DNA of 10,651 nt from an uncultured Clostridium sp. Lineage in GTDB: Bacteria; Bacillota; Clostridia; Lachnospirales; Lachnospiraceae. The translations under genes and the position numbers were made by a program. A model generated the notes under the pieces. It did not search any database and was not told the origin of the DNA. It was given only the letters and a program-made list of their open reading frames with translations. Shown in pieces: positions 1 through 7,524 of this stretch (its first letter is position 1; every line of letters starts with the position of its first letter). The stretch covers positions 1-10,651 of the forward strand of contig CALELW010000253.1 in NCBI GenBank assembly GCA_937902905.1, read 5' to 3'.

Positions 1-65
1 CCCATACCGCTACGCACTCAATGAGCGAGAGCGCCCACGAGGCGCAAAGCCTTACTACTCATTTA
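1..65 (+). repeat. Dispersed structured palindromic element, copy A (right half only)
   Basis: The first 49 bases match the reverse complement of 8988-9036 with only two differences (positions 29 and 42), so this is another copy of the element at 8967-9113, cut by the window start. Visible shared parts are CTACGC at 10-15 with the unpaired CT at 10-11, a GAGA tetraloop candidate at 27-30 closed by GC/GC, and CCCAC at 34-38, which should pair with a GTGGG lying left of the window. From about position 50 the sequence diverges from the other copies, as expected for the variable basal stem. The basal pairing cannot be tested because the partner arm is missing, so the right boundary is approximate. 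Confidence 0.8.
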
Positions 66-101
66 TGGAACCCAAAAAAATTATCACCACCCCCCTTCCC
101 C

Positions 102-130
102 TTTACTTTTCCCAACAAACATAGTAAAAT
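102..130 (+). promoter_or_regulatory. Sigma-70-type promoter for the AraC-led operon
   Basis: A -35 box TTTACT (102-107) and a -10 box TAAAAT (125-130) are separated by exactly 17 bases. They match the consensus at four and five of six positions. Transcription would start near 137, giving a leader of about 34 nt with a strong AAGGAG ribosome binding site at 158-163, seven bases before the ATG at 171. The rest of 66-170 is A/C-rich and shows no gene. This is a prediction from sequence only. Confidence 0.55.
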
Positions 131-170
131 ATTTTGCATAAAAGCACTCTAGGAGAGAAGGAGATTTAAG

Positions 171-1040
171 ATGCAGTTTGACCATCTGTCGTATGGAGAT
201 TTTAACCCCCATCTTTTATATATTGGGAAAAAAGTGCCGGAAGTCAGTGGGGAGGATCACAGCCATGACTATTTGGAACTGACTTATATTTTGTCGGGGC
301 AGGCAAGATACTACATAGAAGGAAAAGAATATTTATTGCAGCCGGGGGATTTGTTAGTGGGAAATCCGGGGCTTGTGCATCGCTTTGAACTGCGAAAAGG
401 GGAAAAACCGCCCATTGAAGTGTATATTGGACTGAGTAATTTTCATTTTCAGGATATGCCGCCGCAGTCGTTAGTTCTGCCGGATGAAGCGCCGGTGCTG
501 CGGTGTCGGGCAGAGTTGAAGCAGGACTTAAACCAGTTGGTGCAGACGATGATTTCCGAAACCAAAATCCAGCAGAGTGGACAGTATTTCATGATAAAAG
601 CCTATATGGTGCAGATGTTAGTATTGATTCTCAGGCAGATACATGGTGAAGAAAAGCAGGAAAATCATGGTTTTGTTTTTGAATCCCGCAGTAAGGGCTA
701 CGTAGTAAAACGAATTATTGCGTACATGAATGAGAACTATGCTTCCCATATTTCACTTGACCAGATTGCGGCAAATATGTATCTGAGTCCGGTCTATATT
801 TCAAAGATTTTCAAAGAAGAAACGGGGGAATCACCGATTCGCTATTTGATAAAAATCCGGCTGGAAAAGGCAAAGGAAATATTAGAAAAAGAAAATTGCG
901 GAAGTGTGCGCAATGTATCGCTGGCTGTGGGATATGAAGATGTGTATTATTTTAGTAAATTATTTAAGAAATATTATGGAATTGCCCCTCTTTATTACAA
1001 AAGACAGGCGCAAAAAGAGAATGGAAAGGAGTTAAAATAA
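171..1040 (+). CDS. AraC-family transcriptional regulator (cupin sensor plus two HTH motifs)
   Basis: This 289-residue protein has the usual AraC/XylS-family length and order. An N-terminal cupin-like sensor (about residues 20-95) shows the HSHDYLEL segment near residue 30, the G-x-Y-x-I-E-G turn, the LLQPGDLL strand and a PGLVH motif near 66-70. A C-terminal DNA-binding region (about 175-280) carries two helix-turn-helix units: one around ISLDQIAANMYLSPVYISKIF, the other around VSLAVGYEDVYYFSKLFKK. Such proteins usually bind a small ligand, often a sugar, and activate nearby promoters. The start is fixed by AAGGAG seven bases upstream. Only one base separates its stop from the next gene, so it is probably cotranscribed with the envelope genes and may regulate them and itself. 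The ligand is unknown; the link to the operon is inferred from position. Confidence 0.92.
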   Translation: MQFDHLSYGDFNPHLLYIGKKVPEVSGEDHSHDYLELTYILSGQARYYIEGKEYLLQPGDLLVGNPGLVHRFELRKGEKPPIEVYIGLSNFHFQDMPPQSLVLPDEAPVLRCRAELKQDLNQLVQTMISETKIQQSGQYFMIKAYMVQMLVLILRQIHGEEKQENHGFVFESRSKGYVVKRIIAYMNENYASHISLDQIAANMYLSPVYISKIFKEETGESPIRYLIKIRLEKAKEILEKENCGSVRNVSLAVGYEDVYYFSKLFKKYYGIAPLYYKRQAQKENGKELK

Positions 1041-1041
1041 C

Positions 1042-2316
1042 GTGAAACATTATAGTTTTCTGCTTATTTTGTTTATGGCACTTTGTTTGAGTTTGGGAAA
1101 TGGAAACAAAGCGCAGGCAGGTTCTTTGCAGACTAGAGGTGTCTGGGTGTCCTGCTTTGAGTTTGAGGAACTTGGTTTGAAAGATAAAACAGAGGCACAG
1201 TTTCGTGCCAATGCCAATAAAATATTTGCAACAATTCGGGCGAACGGATGCAATACCGTTTATTTTCATGTAAGGGCTTATGATGATGCAATCTATCCAT
1301 CTTCTGTGGCAGGATTTAGTAAGTACATTTCTTCGGATGGAAAAGCACCGGGGTATGACCCTTTGAAAATATTGGTTTCTCTTGCGCATTCACACAAATT
1401 AAAAATCCATGCATGGATGAATCCGTACCGGGTTTCATCGACAAAAATTCTTGACCCGGCAAGTGAAAAGACGACAGCACGGATTGTTAATCAGGTAAAG
1501 GAAATTATTAACCGGTATGCAGTGGATGGCATTCACTTTGATGATTATTTTTATCCGACCAATATAAAGAAATACAAGAAAGTGCCGGCTGCAACGCGGC
1601 GTCAAAATGTAAATGTGATGGTTCGGAAAGTTTTTCAGACGGTAAAGCAGAAAAAGAAATCGTTGAAGTTTGGTATCAGCCCTGCCGGTGATATTACATA
1701 TTGTGAAAAAATCGGGGCGGATGTCAGAACATGGCTGTCTCAAAGTGGTTATGTGGACTATGTAATTCCGCAGATTTATTGGTCAAATAACTATATTATG
1801 GGCGGTAAAAAAACAGCATTGTTTAATGAACGTCTGGCAAAGTGGCGTGAAATTAACAAACGTGATGTGCCGATGTATGTAGGGCTTGCCCTTTATAAGA
1901 CCGGCTATTCGTTAAAAGAAGACCCGGGCTGGAAGAAATCATCCGGCAACATTGCATCGCAGATTCGCCTGATTCGAAGTGGCAATACCGAGGGCTATGT
2001 ATTTTTTGCTTACAAGGACTTGATTCGTTCGGGGGCAGCGAAGGAACTGAAAAAATATTACAAGGCAATTGGAAAAATATCGCTGAATAAGAAAAAAAAG
2101 ACGCTTTGTGCCGGTAAAAAATATCGCTTGAAGGCATCGTTCTGGCCGGCAAAACTGCATGGTAAAATCAAGTGGAAATCATCCAATAAAAAGATTGCAA
2201 GTGTATCGAAAAAGGGAGTTGTAAAGGCAAAGAAAAAAGGAACGGTCCGCATTTATGCGACTTATGGCACGATGAAGAAATCGTGTAAAATTGTTGTGAA
2301 GAAGAAAAGGAAGTAA
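1042..2316 (+). CDS. Secreted GHL10 (DUF187) family glycoside hydrolase with basic Ig-like tail
   Basis: This 424-residue protein starts at GTG, ten bases after GGAG at 1028-1031. Residues 1-26 form a signal peptide (hydrophobic core, AQA before Gly27). Residues about 32-335 are a glycosyl-hydrolase-like 10 domain: RGVWVSCFEFEELGL at its start, the NTVYFHVRAYDDAIYPS strand, HAWMNPYR, the acidic VDGIHFDDYFYP motif that carries the likely catalytic aspartates, and VDYVIPQIYW. Family members such as E. coli DigH (YddW) cleave peptide-free peptidoglycan glycans, so a wall-glycan substrate is the best inference. Residues 336-424 resemble a BIG2 Ig-like domain (WKSSNKKIASVSKKGVVKA) and are extremely basic: 30 Lys, 3 Arg and no acidic residue in 89. 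Two cysteines (about 356 and 415) could pair. The domain call is strong; the exact substrate is not proven. Confidence 0.88.
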   Translation: MKHYSFLLILFMALCLSLGNGNKAQAGSLQTRGVWVSCFEFEELGLKDKTEAQFRANANKIFATIRANGCNTVYFHVRAYDDAIYPSSVAGFSKYISSDGKAPGYDPLKILVSLAHSHKLKIHAWMNPYRVSSTKILDPASEKTTARIVNQVKEIINRYAVDGIHFDDYFYPTNIKKYKKVPAATRRQNVNVMVRKVFQTVKQKKKSLKFGISPAGDITYCEKIGADVRTWLSQSGYVDYVIPQIYWSNNYIMGGKKTALFNERLAKWREINKRDVPMYVGLALYKTGYSLKEDPGWKKSSGNIASQIRLIRSGNTEGYVFFAYKDLIRSGAAKELKKYYKAIGKISLNKKKKTLCAGKKYRLKASFWPAKLHGKIKWKSSNKKIASVSKKGVVKAKKKGTVRIYATYGTMKKSCKIVVKKKRK

Positions 2317-2327
2317 AGGAGAGCATT

Positions 2328-2870
2328 TTGGTAGCTTGGTTTGACAGTGTAATTCTTGATTGGTTTCAGTCAATACAGAATGATTTTTTGACTGTTTTGT
2401 TCAAGGCAATCACGTTCCTTGGAGAAGGCGGCTTAATCTGGATTGTTTTGGGGCTTTGTCTTGTTGCTTATAAAAAGACGCGATGGATTGGAATATCGGT
2501 TTTACTTGCGTTATTGTTTTCTCTTCTTGTGGGAAATGTGACCTTAAAACCATTGGTGGCAAGACCGAGGCCGTGCTGGCGGAATCCGTTGGTTAATCTG
2601 CTGATTCAGAACCCAAAAGATTATTCATTTCCATCCGGACATTCCCTTTCTTCCTTTGCGGCGGCAATGGCAATCTTTATGAATCATCGAAAGATGGGAG
2701 TGGCAGCACTTTTGTTTGCATTTATTATGGGCTGTACAAGATTGTATTTTTATGTGCATTATCCGACGGATGTACTGGCAGGTATGCTCTTTGGTCTGAT
2801 TCTTGGTTTTTTGGCTTATTGGATTGTCACAAAAGGCAGAAAAAAATGGGAGGAAAGAAGCCGTGCTTGA
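2328..2870 (+). CDS. PAP2-family membrane phosphatase
   Basis: This 180-residue integral membrane protein belongs to the type 2 phosphatidic acid phosphatase family. All three active-site motifs are intact: K74-x6-R81-P82, PSGH at 102-105, and R138-x5-H144-x3-D148. About five or six hydrophobic helices surround them (residues 20-45, 53-72, 106-120, 124-140 and 147-168). Family members remove phosphate from lipid phosphates or undecaprenyl pyrophosphate on the outer face of the membrane; in this envelope operon, recycling of a wall or glycolipid carrier is plausible but not shown. Translation starts at TTG (2328), preceded by AAAGGAGAG with suitable spacing, eleven bases after the glycosidase stop. 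Its last eight bases overlap the start of the ABC ATPase gene, suggesting coupled translation. Confidence 0.93.
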   Translation: MVAWFDSVILDWFQSIQNDFLTVLFKAITFLGEGGLIWIVLGLCLVAYKKTRWIGISVLLALLFSLLVGNVTLKPLVARPRPCWRNPLVNLLIQNPKDYSFPSGHSLSSFAAAMAIFMNHRKMGVAALLFAFIMGCTRLYFYVHYPTDVLAGMLFGLILGFLAYWIVTKGRKKWEERSRA

Positions 2871-3534
2871 ACTGGAAAAATTACAAAAATCCTATCGAAA
2901 AAATAAAGTTTTACGAGATGTTTCAATTACTGTGAAAGAAGGGGAGAGTGTGTGCTTTGTGGGTGCCAACGGAGCCGGAAAATCGACGCTTTTAAAAATT
3001 ATAGTTGGTGCGCTGAAGCCGGATGCAGGGACTATTTTGTGGAATGGAAAAGCGGTGGATGGAACATTTCTCTCGGAGCATGTCGGCTATGTGCCACAGG
3101 AGAATCCGTTATTTGAAGATTTGACAGTAAAAGACAATTTGGAATTATGGTATGCAAATGATAAATCACGTCTGCAGAAAGATTTGGAAGCTGGGTGGTT
3201 ATTTCAATTTGGCATGCATAAAATTTATAAAAAACCAGTCAAAAAGTTATCCGGCGGCATGAAGAAAAGACTTAGTATCTGTTGTGCACTGGCTGGTGAC
3301 CCGGATGTTTTGGTAATGGATGAACCTGGGGCAGCACTGGATTTGATGGCGAAGAGTGAAATCCTTCGTTTGATAAAGAATTTTACAAAGGAAGGAAAAA
3401 GTGTTATAATAACATCTCATGAAATGTCCGAAATCACGTTTTGCGATTCTTTATATGGAATCCGTGATGGGAGCACCGTTACATTGGATAAAGAGATAAA
3501 CAGTTTTGAACTCATGGAATGGATTCGAGGCTGA
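2863..3534 (+). CDS. ABC transporter ATP-binding protein
   Basis: The reading frame is open from 2803, but the best start is GTG at 2863. It follows GGGAGGAAAG with good spacing and begins the protein directly at the first ABC strand (LELEKLQKSY). The resulting 223-residue ATPase is complete: Walker A GANGAGKST (34-42), Q-loop Gln79, signature LSGGM (129-133), Walker B VLVMDEP (149-155), D-loop ALD (158-160) and H-loop His186. It resembles the ATPases of ABC-2-type exporters (CcmA/NatA-like) and is short, without an accessory C-terminal domain. The two membrane subunits are presumably the products of 5251/5309-6400 and 6397-7524, beyond the intervening membrane-anchored protein. The substrate is unknown. 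Confidence 0.93.
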   Translation: MLELEKLQKSYRKNKVLRDVSITVKEGESVCFVGANGAGKSTLLKIIVGALKPDAGTILWNGKAVDGTFLSEHVGYVPQENPLFEDLTVKDNLELWYANDKSRLQKDLEAGWLFQFGMHKIYKKPVKKLSGGMKKRLSICCALAGDPDVLVMDEPGAALDLMAKSEILRLIKNFTKEGKSVIITSHEMSEITFCDSLYGIRDGSTVTLDKEINSFELMEWIRG

Positions 3535-3590
3535 TTATCATAGAAACAATTCAAAAAGAAGCCTACCTATGTAGGGAAATGGAGGAAAAA

Positions 3591-5222
3591 ATGGAAAAGA
3601 AGAAGAGTAAGGGGAAACTGATTGCGTTAATTATTGCAATCGTTGTTGTTGTCGGAGTCGTGACAACCGGAATTGTGCTGGCAGCTACCGGTACATTATT
3701 TGGTTCGACGAAGAAAAAAGCATTTGACCTTTTGAAACAGGCACCGGAAAAGATGACACAGTCAGCAGTGAGCAAGCAGCTTGGTCTTGATGAATTGTCA
3801 AAGGCTATGTTAGACAAAGGAATGGATATCAACTACAAAATAAAAGATATCCAGTCATCGGATTCTTCTGTTGATTTGTCCGGTATGGAAATGGGTGCCG
3901 GTTTATCACTGGATGTAAACAACAAAAAAGCATCCGCAAAGATTGCCCTTTCCAAAGACGGCAGTCAGTTATCAGCAGAAGCTTATGGTTCATTAGAGGA
4001 AAAGAAAGCAGCATTTTCTCTGCCGGAGCTGATTCCAAACAAAACATTCAGCATTACAGCATCGGATAATGAGAGCCAGGAAGCTTTGAATAGCATTTCG
4101 GCTGTTTTGGCAGTACTTCCGGATTTGCAGGAAACATTTTCTGCTTTCTTAGAGGAACAGGGAGATGCCTTGTATGACAGCACAGAATGTGAAAAAGCAG
4201 ATAATGGTTATCAGATTAAGATTACAAAAGTTTCACTGGATGAGTTTGTAAATAAATTCCGTGATTATGTAAGTAGCCAGTCAGAGACACTTGGTAAGAT
4301 TGAAGAAAAACTTGGTATGTCCAAAGGAACGATTGCCAGCGGAGTTGGTATGATTGTTCCACAGATTACATCTTACACACAGGATATTATTGTGACGGTA
4401 GAGGGCACGGACGGTAACTTGACAGGATTCAAAACTTCTGTGACAGTTGCCGGTGTTAAATTAGATGTTCATGGTACATTTGTAGATAATGATACCCAGA
4501 ACACAGCAAATGTTGAGTTATCTTTAGCACAGAATGGTTCTTCTATTGGAGGAGTTACTTATAATCTTCAGGGTAAAAAAGGTGATGTATGCGAAGATAC
4601 AATTAAAATGGTTGTTTCGAGCATGGGTACGGAAATCACTTCAACAGAAGTGAAAGAATCCCTTGATACAAAGAATAATAATGCACTTACAATGTCTGCT
4701 TCCGTAAAATCGTATAATTCCGATGAGGTGAAAATGTCATGCAGCGGAAGTGTGAAAAATTTAGAAAAAGGTAAGAGCATTACCCTTGATTTCAAAGATG
4801 TATCGTTTGACCAGGGTGAATCAGGCACGAATACCTTTGGAATGGAATACTCATTTGCTGCTCTTGACGGTGAAGTAAAAATGCCTGCCGGTGAAGAGCA
4901 GGTTGTGACAGCAGACACCTTACAGTCAACTTTGACTCAGTATCAGAGTGACGTGATGACTAATCTGCAGAATGTTTTAAGTAAATGGGGACTTAGTGAT
5001 ATCAGTTCCTTATTCAGTCCATCTTCATCAGATCCATTAGGATTGAGTGATGCGTATTCATCCGATGATGATGCGGATACTTCTTTAACTACCGACAGTT
5101 ATGATGGCACCGATGATGATAGCTATACTGACAGTTATGATGGCAGCGATGATGACAGCTATACCGATAGTGATGATGACAGTTATACAGATAGTTATGA
5201 GGATGAAAATGACACTTTGTAA
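3591..5222 (+). CDS. Membrane-anchored extracytoplasmic protein of unknown function with acidic repeat tail
   Basis: The frame is open from 3519, but ATG at 3591 has the only clear ribosome binding site (GGAGG at 3581-3585) and gives a sensible N-terminus. The protein has 543 residues: a short Lys-rich cytoplasmic start, one membrane helix (about 9-31), and a long outside region rich in Ser, Thr and Asp. That region has beta-like segments and resembles the uncharacterised lipoprotein-like or DUF6583-type proteins of Lachnospiraceae; I am not certain of that assignment. The last 54 residues hold 23 Asp/Glu and no Lys/Arg, in a D-S-Y-x-G-x-D-D-D-S-Y-T repeat. It sits between an ABC ATPase and two permeases, so it may be an accessory or substrate-capture part of that transporter; this is inferred from position. 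A small hairpin (CCTAC/GTAGG, 3562-3575) lies just before the binding site. Confidence 0.8.
   Translation: MEKKKSKGKLIALIIAIVVVVGVVTTGIVLAATGTLFGSTKKKAFDLLKQAPEKMTQSAVSKQLGLDELSKAMLDKGMDINYKIKDIQSSDSSVDLSGMEMGAGLSLDVNNKKASAKIALSKDGSQLSAEAYGSLEEKKAAFSLPELIPNKTFSITASDNESQEALNSISAVLAVLPDLQETFSAFLEEQGDALYDSTECEKADNGYQIKITKVSLDEFVNKFRDYVSSQSETLGKIEEKLGMSKGTIASGVGMIVPQITSYTQDIIVTVEGTDGNLTGFKTSVTVAGVKLDVHGTFVDNDTQNTANVELSLAQNGSSIGGVTYNLQGKKGDVCEDTIKMVVSSMGTEITSTEVKESLDTKNNNALTMSASVKSYNSDEVKMSCSGSVKNLEKGKSITLDFKDVSFDQGESGTNTFGMEYSFAALDGEVKMPAGEEQVVTADTLQSTLTQYQSDVMTNLQNVLSKWGLSDISSLFSPSSSDPLGLSDAYSSDDDADTSLTTDSYDGTDDDSYTDSYDGSDDDSYTDSDDDSYTDSYEDENDTL
5094..5189 (+). repeat. 36-bp tandem repeat encoding the acidic D/S/Y tail
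   Basis: Unit 1 (5094-5129) and unit 2 (5130-5165) are 36-bp direct repeats with three differences. Unit 3 (5166-5189) is a 24-bp version missing 12 bp, and 5190 onward starts a fourth, degenerate unit. The period is a multiple of three, so copy number changes add or remove 12 residues without breaking the frame. The encoded unit is D-S-Y-D-G-(T/S)-D-D-D-S-Y-T. Confidence 0.9.
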
Positions 5223-5250
5223 TTCATACAAAATATGTTATCTTAAGAAA

Positions 5251-5310
5251 ATGGCAAAGAGGACCGTTAGGGTCCTCCCTGTCATTTTCTTGTCTATGGC
5301 GGTTTTTTTT
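5251..5310 (+). other. Frameshifted N-terminus of the first ABC permease, ending in a T8 run
   Basis: From ATG 5251 (or ATG 5209, which has GAGG six bases upstream) this frame encodes MAKRTVRVLPVIFLSMAVFF and then leaves the permease frame at the T8 run 5303-5310, reaching a stop at 5353-5355. The continuing permease frame picks up at TTG 5309 with LTVFFVCLSAISENSKIH. If the run held seven Ts, the two would join into one N-terminal membrane helix followed by the outside domain. That is the same plan as the downstream permease (basic start, helix, then KVKVGIV...). This segment is therefore most likely the true 5' end of the permease gene. Confidence 0.75.
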
Positions 5311-6400
5311 GACTGTATTTTTTGTTTGTTTGTCTGCAATTTCGGAAAACAGTAAAATCCATATTGGGGTTGTTGTGCCGGAAAAAGGGTTTATGGAGCG
5401 AGGGTTACTTGAGTATGTGAGCAATATGGCAGATACGAAAGCATTATGTGAGTTCCGGGAACTTAGTGAGACGGAGGCAAAAGAGCAGTTGGATGAAGGA
5501 AAGGTGGCGGCTTATGTTACGCTGCCGGAAAATTTATTGGAGAAAATATATCGGAATGAAAAAACTTCCGTCCATATAACAACGGCTAAAACGCCCACAA
5601 TTGAAAGTGCATTGATGGAGGAACTGGTGGATTCGGCAGTTTCTTTTGTGTTGACAGCAAAAGCCGGTGACTATGCAGCATATCAGTTATATGCGAAGTA
5701 TGGCAGACAGGGAAGTATGAAGACCGTGGCGATGGATATGAACCGCAATTATATTCGTTTTGTGCTTCGGCAGGAAACTTTGTTTCACGAGAAAACAATA
5801 AAATCAGCTTCCGGAATGAAAGATACTACACGTATTTTTCTTGGAATTATGGTGACGCTTTTTATTCTTTTGGGAACGATTTTGATTTCTATGCGGGAGC
5901 GTCCGACAGCGGTATTACTTGGCTTATTGAAAGGAAAGAAAATAAACCCGGTGGATACGCTTTTTTTTGATGTTATGTTAAATGGCGGCGTTTTACTTAT
6001 TTGTATGACTGCCGGATTTTACGGATTTGCAGCCTTTTTAGGGGAAAAGGTGACGATGCTTAATATGTGCGGGATTGCCCTTAGTAGTTTTTGTACGGCT
6101 TGTCTGCTTGCCTGTGTCGTTCCGTGTGGCAGGGCAAATGCCGGACAGATACTGTTTCTGTTTGCATTTGCTGCGGTACAGTTTGTGCTGCTTGGCGGTG
6201 CATTCCCAGACTATATGCTTCCAAAAATTCTTGTAAGCATTGGGAAAATACTACCGGGAGGAGTTTTCTTTCATTTACTGTATACGGAAATGAAAGGACA
6301 GATTCTTTCGCCATCACTTATTTATGCGCTTATGTATGGAGTCTGTTTCTTTTATCTTGCTTTGTGGCGTATGAAGAGAGAGAGGGGTGGTATCGCATGA
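5309..6400 (+). CDS. ABC-2-type transporter permease, first subunit (5' end frameshifted)
   Basis: The uninterrupted frame encodes 363 residues if begun at TTG 5309, but no ribosome binding site precedes that codon. The real gene very likely starts at 5251 and is broken by the T8 run (see that entry). The protein follows the ABC2_membrane_3 plan. It has an N-terminal helix, an outside domain of about 150 residues beginning KIHIGVVVPEKG, then roughly five helices (around FLGIMVTLFILLGTILISM, the FDVMLNGGVLLICM segment, MCGIALSSFCTACLLA, QILFLFAFAAVQFVLLGG and SLIYALMYGVCFFYLALW). It should pair with the next permease and the ATPase at 2863-3534 to form an exporter with unknown cargo. Its TGA (6398-6400) overlaps the ATG of the next gene. 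Whether it makes functional protein depends on the frameshift. Confidence 0.8.
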   Translation: MTVFFVCLSAISENSKIHIGVVVPEKGFMERGLLEYVSNMADTKALCEFRELSETEAKEQLDEGKVAAYVTLPENLLEKIYRNEKTSVHITTAKTPTIESALMEELVDSAVSFVLTAKAGDYAAYQLYAKYGRQGSMKTVAMDMNRNYIRFVLRQETLFHEKTIKSASGMKDTTRIFLGIMVTLFILLGTILISMRERPTAVLLGLLKGKKINPVDTLFFDVMLNGGVLLICMTAGFYGFAAFLGEKVTMLNMCGIALSSFCTACLLACVVPCGRANAGQILFLFAFAAVQFVLLGGAFPDYMLPKILVSIGKILPGGVFFHLLYTEMKGQILSPSLIYALMYGVCFFYLALWRMKRERGGIA

Positions 6401-7524
6401 AAATATGGCTGAAAAAATATACCAAACGCTTTTTGTGCCAGAAATTCTTTTTATTTCTGCTGATTGCCCTGCCTTTTTTTACTTATTTGTACTCCTATGC
6501 GGCACATCAAAAGTCTACAAAAGTAAAAGTGGGAATTGTGGCAGACAAAGACACTGCTTTTGCTCAGGAAATTCAGGAGGAACTTCTTAGTAAAACCGGT
6601 ATGATTACGTTTTGTGAAATTTCTTCCGAGAAGGACATGATTCAAAAAATCCGCAAGGGAGATTTAACGTGTGGTTATGTGTTCCCAGATACCCTTAAAA
6701 AGCAATATGAAAATGGGCAGTATGAAAAATGCATCACGCAATACCGACGTGGAGGAAATGCATTTTATCTGATTGCGAGAGAGGCAGTGATAAGCAGTGT
6801 GTTCCGCGTGTACGGAAGACAGATGCTTGAGGATTACATCGCACAATCCGGACTTTTTGAATCGTATGAGATTCAAAAAGGGGAGATTTCACAAAAATAC
6901 AAGGATAATCTGGAAAAACAGCAAACATTTACGATGGAAATAAACAAGCAGAACTTTGCAAAAAAACAGATGGGAGACTACCTTTTGGCACCGTTACATG
7001 GTGGTGTGGCTTTTTTGATTCTGCTTGCCGGATTCTGTGGGCTTGCCCTTTATCGAAAAGATTGCGGAAAACAGATTCCTTTTGTAGTAAATGGAAAATG
7101 GAGAAGAGCGATGCCGCTTTTTTCGATTGCGGTGCCGGTAGTTCTGATGACGATTTCAGGAATTTTGTCAGAACTTTTATGCGGAATTTCGTTTTTAACA
7201 ATAAAAGAAATTGCTTCTCTACTGATTTATGATATAATAGTGGTACTGTTTTGTGATTTACTATCTGCAATTCGGGTAAAAGAAGGTGTCATTTGGCTTT
7301 TTGCGCTGTTTTATTTGTGTATCAGCGCATTGTTTACACCGGTATTTTTAAATTTGTCGGTGCTGATTCCATGGGCGCATGTATTGTCGTATTTTTGCCT
7401 GCCGTATTATTTCTTGAATGCAGCATTTGGCGGCGTGTGGCAGATTTTTGAATTGATTTTTGCCGGCACCTTGCTTTTTTTAGTTAATATATGGAGAAGA
7501 AGGAGAGACTGTTATGGTTACTAA
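6397..7524 (+). CDS. ABC-2-type transporter permease, second subunit
   Basis: The frame is open much further upstream, but ATG 6397 is the right start. It overlaps the previous stop as ATGA, follows a purine-rich GAGAGGGGTGG stretch, and begins a classic N-terminus (MKIWLKKYTKRFL, then a helix at about 16-36). The 375-residue protein repeats the plan of its neighbour: helix 1, an outside domain starting KVKVGIVADKDTAF (about 46-195), then five or six helices in the C-terminal half. The two permeases share the same start of the outside domain (K-h-x-h-G-h-V), so they look like diverged paralogues forming a heterodimer. The partner ATPase is encoded at 2863-3534. Cargo is unknown. The gene's 3' end overlaps the start of the small gene at 7514. 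Confidence 0.87.
   Translation: MKIWLKKYTKRFLCQKFFLFLLIALPFFTYLYSYAAHQKSTKVKVGIVADKDTAFAQEIQEELLSKTGMITFCEISSEKDMIQKIRKGDLTCGYVFPDTLKKQYENGQYEKCITQYRRGGNAFYLIAREAVISSVFRVYGRQMLEDYIAQSGLFESYEIQKGEISQKYKDNLEKQQTFTMEINKQNFAKKQMGDYLLAPLHGGVAFLILLAGFCGLALYRKDCGKQIPFVVNGKWRRAMPLFSIAVPVVLMTISGILSELLCGISFLTIKEIASLLIYDIIVVLFCDLLSAIRVKEGVIWLFALFYLCISALFTPVFLNLSVLIPWAHVLSYFCLPYYFLNAAFGGVWQIFELIFAGTLLFLVNIWRRRRDCYGY

Noticed and set aside
2803..2862. Longer N-terminus for the ABC ATPase
   Set aside because: These codons are the PAP2 gene's 3' end read in another frame; GTG 2863 has the ribosome binding site and the family-typical first strand.
4568..4918. Minus-strand open frame of 116 codons inside the anchored-protein gene
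   Set aside because: No ribosome binding site and no coding character; it lies wholly opposite a well-supported gene.
5094..5189. 36-bp repeats, a typical CRISPR repeat length
   Set aside because: The units are contiguous with no spacers, are in frame and encode an acidic protein tail; no cas gene is present.
5101..5250. Met/Ile-rich open frame before the permease start
   Set aside because: It is the acidic repeat read in another frame; only the part from about 5209 or 5251 makes sense as the permease N-terminus.
5259..5310. Hairpin followed by a T8 run as a Rho-independent terminator
   Set aside because: The T run begins 26 bases after the stem ends and codes within a membrane helix; a terminator needs the T tract directly at the stem.
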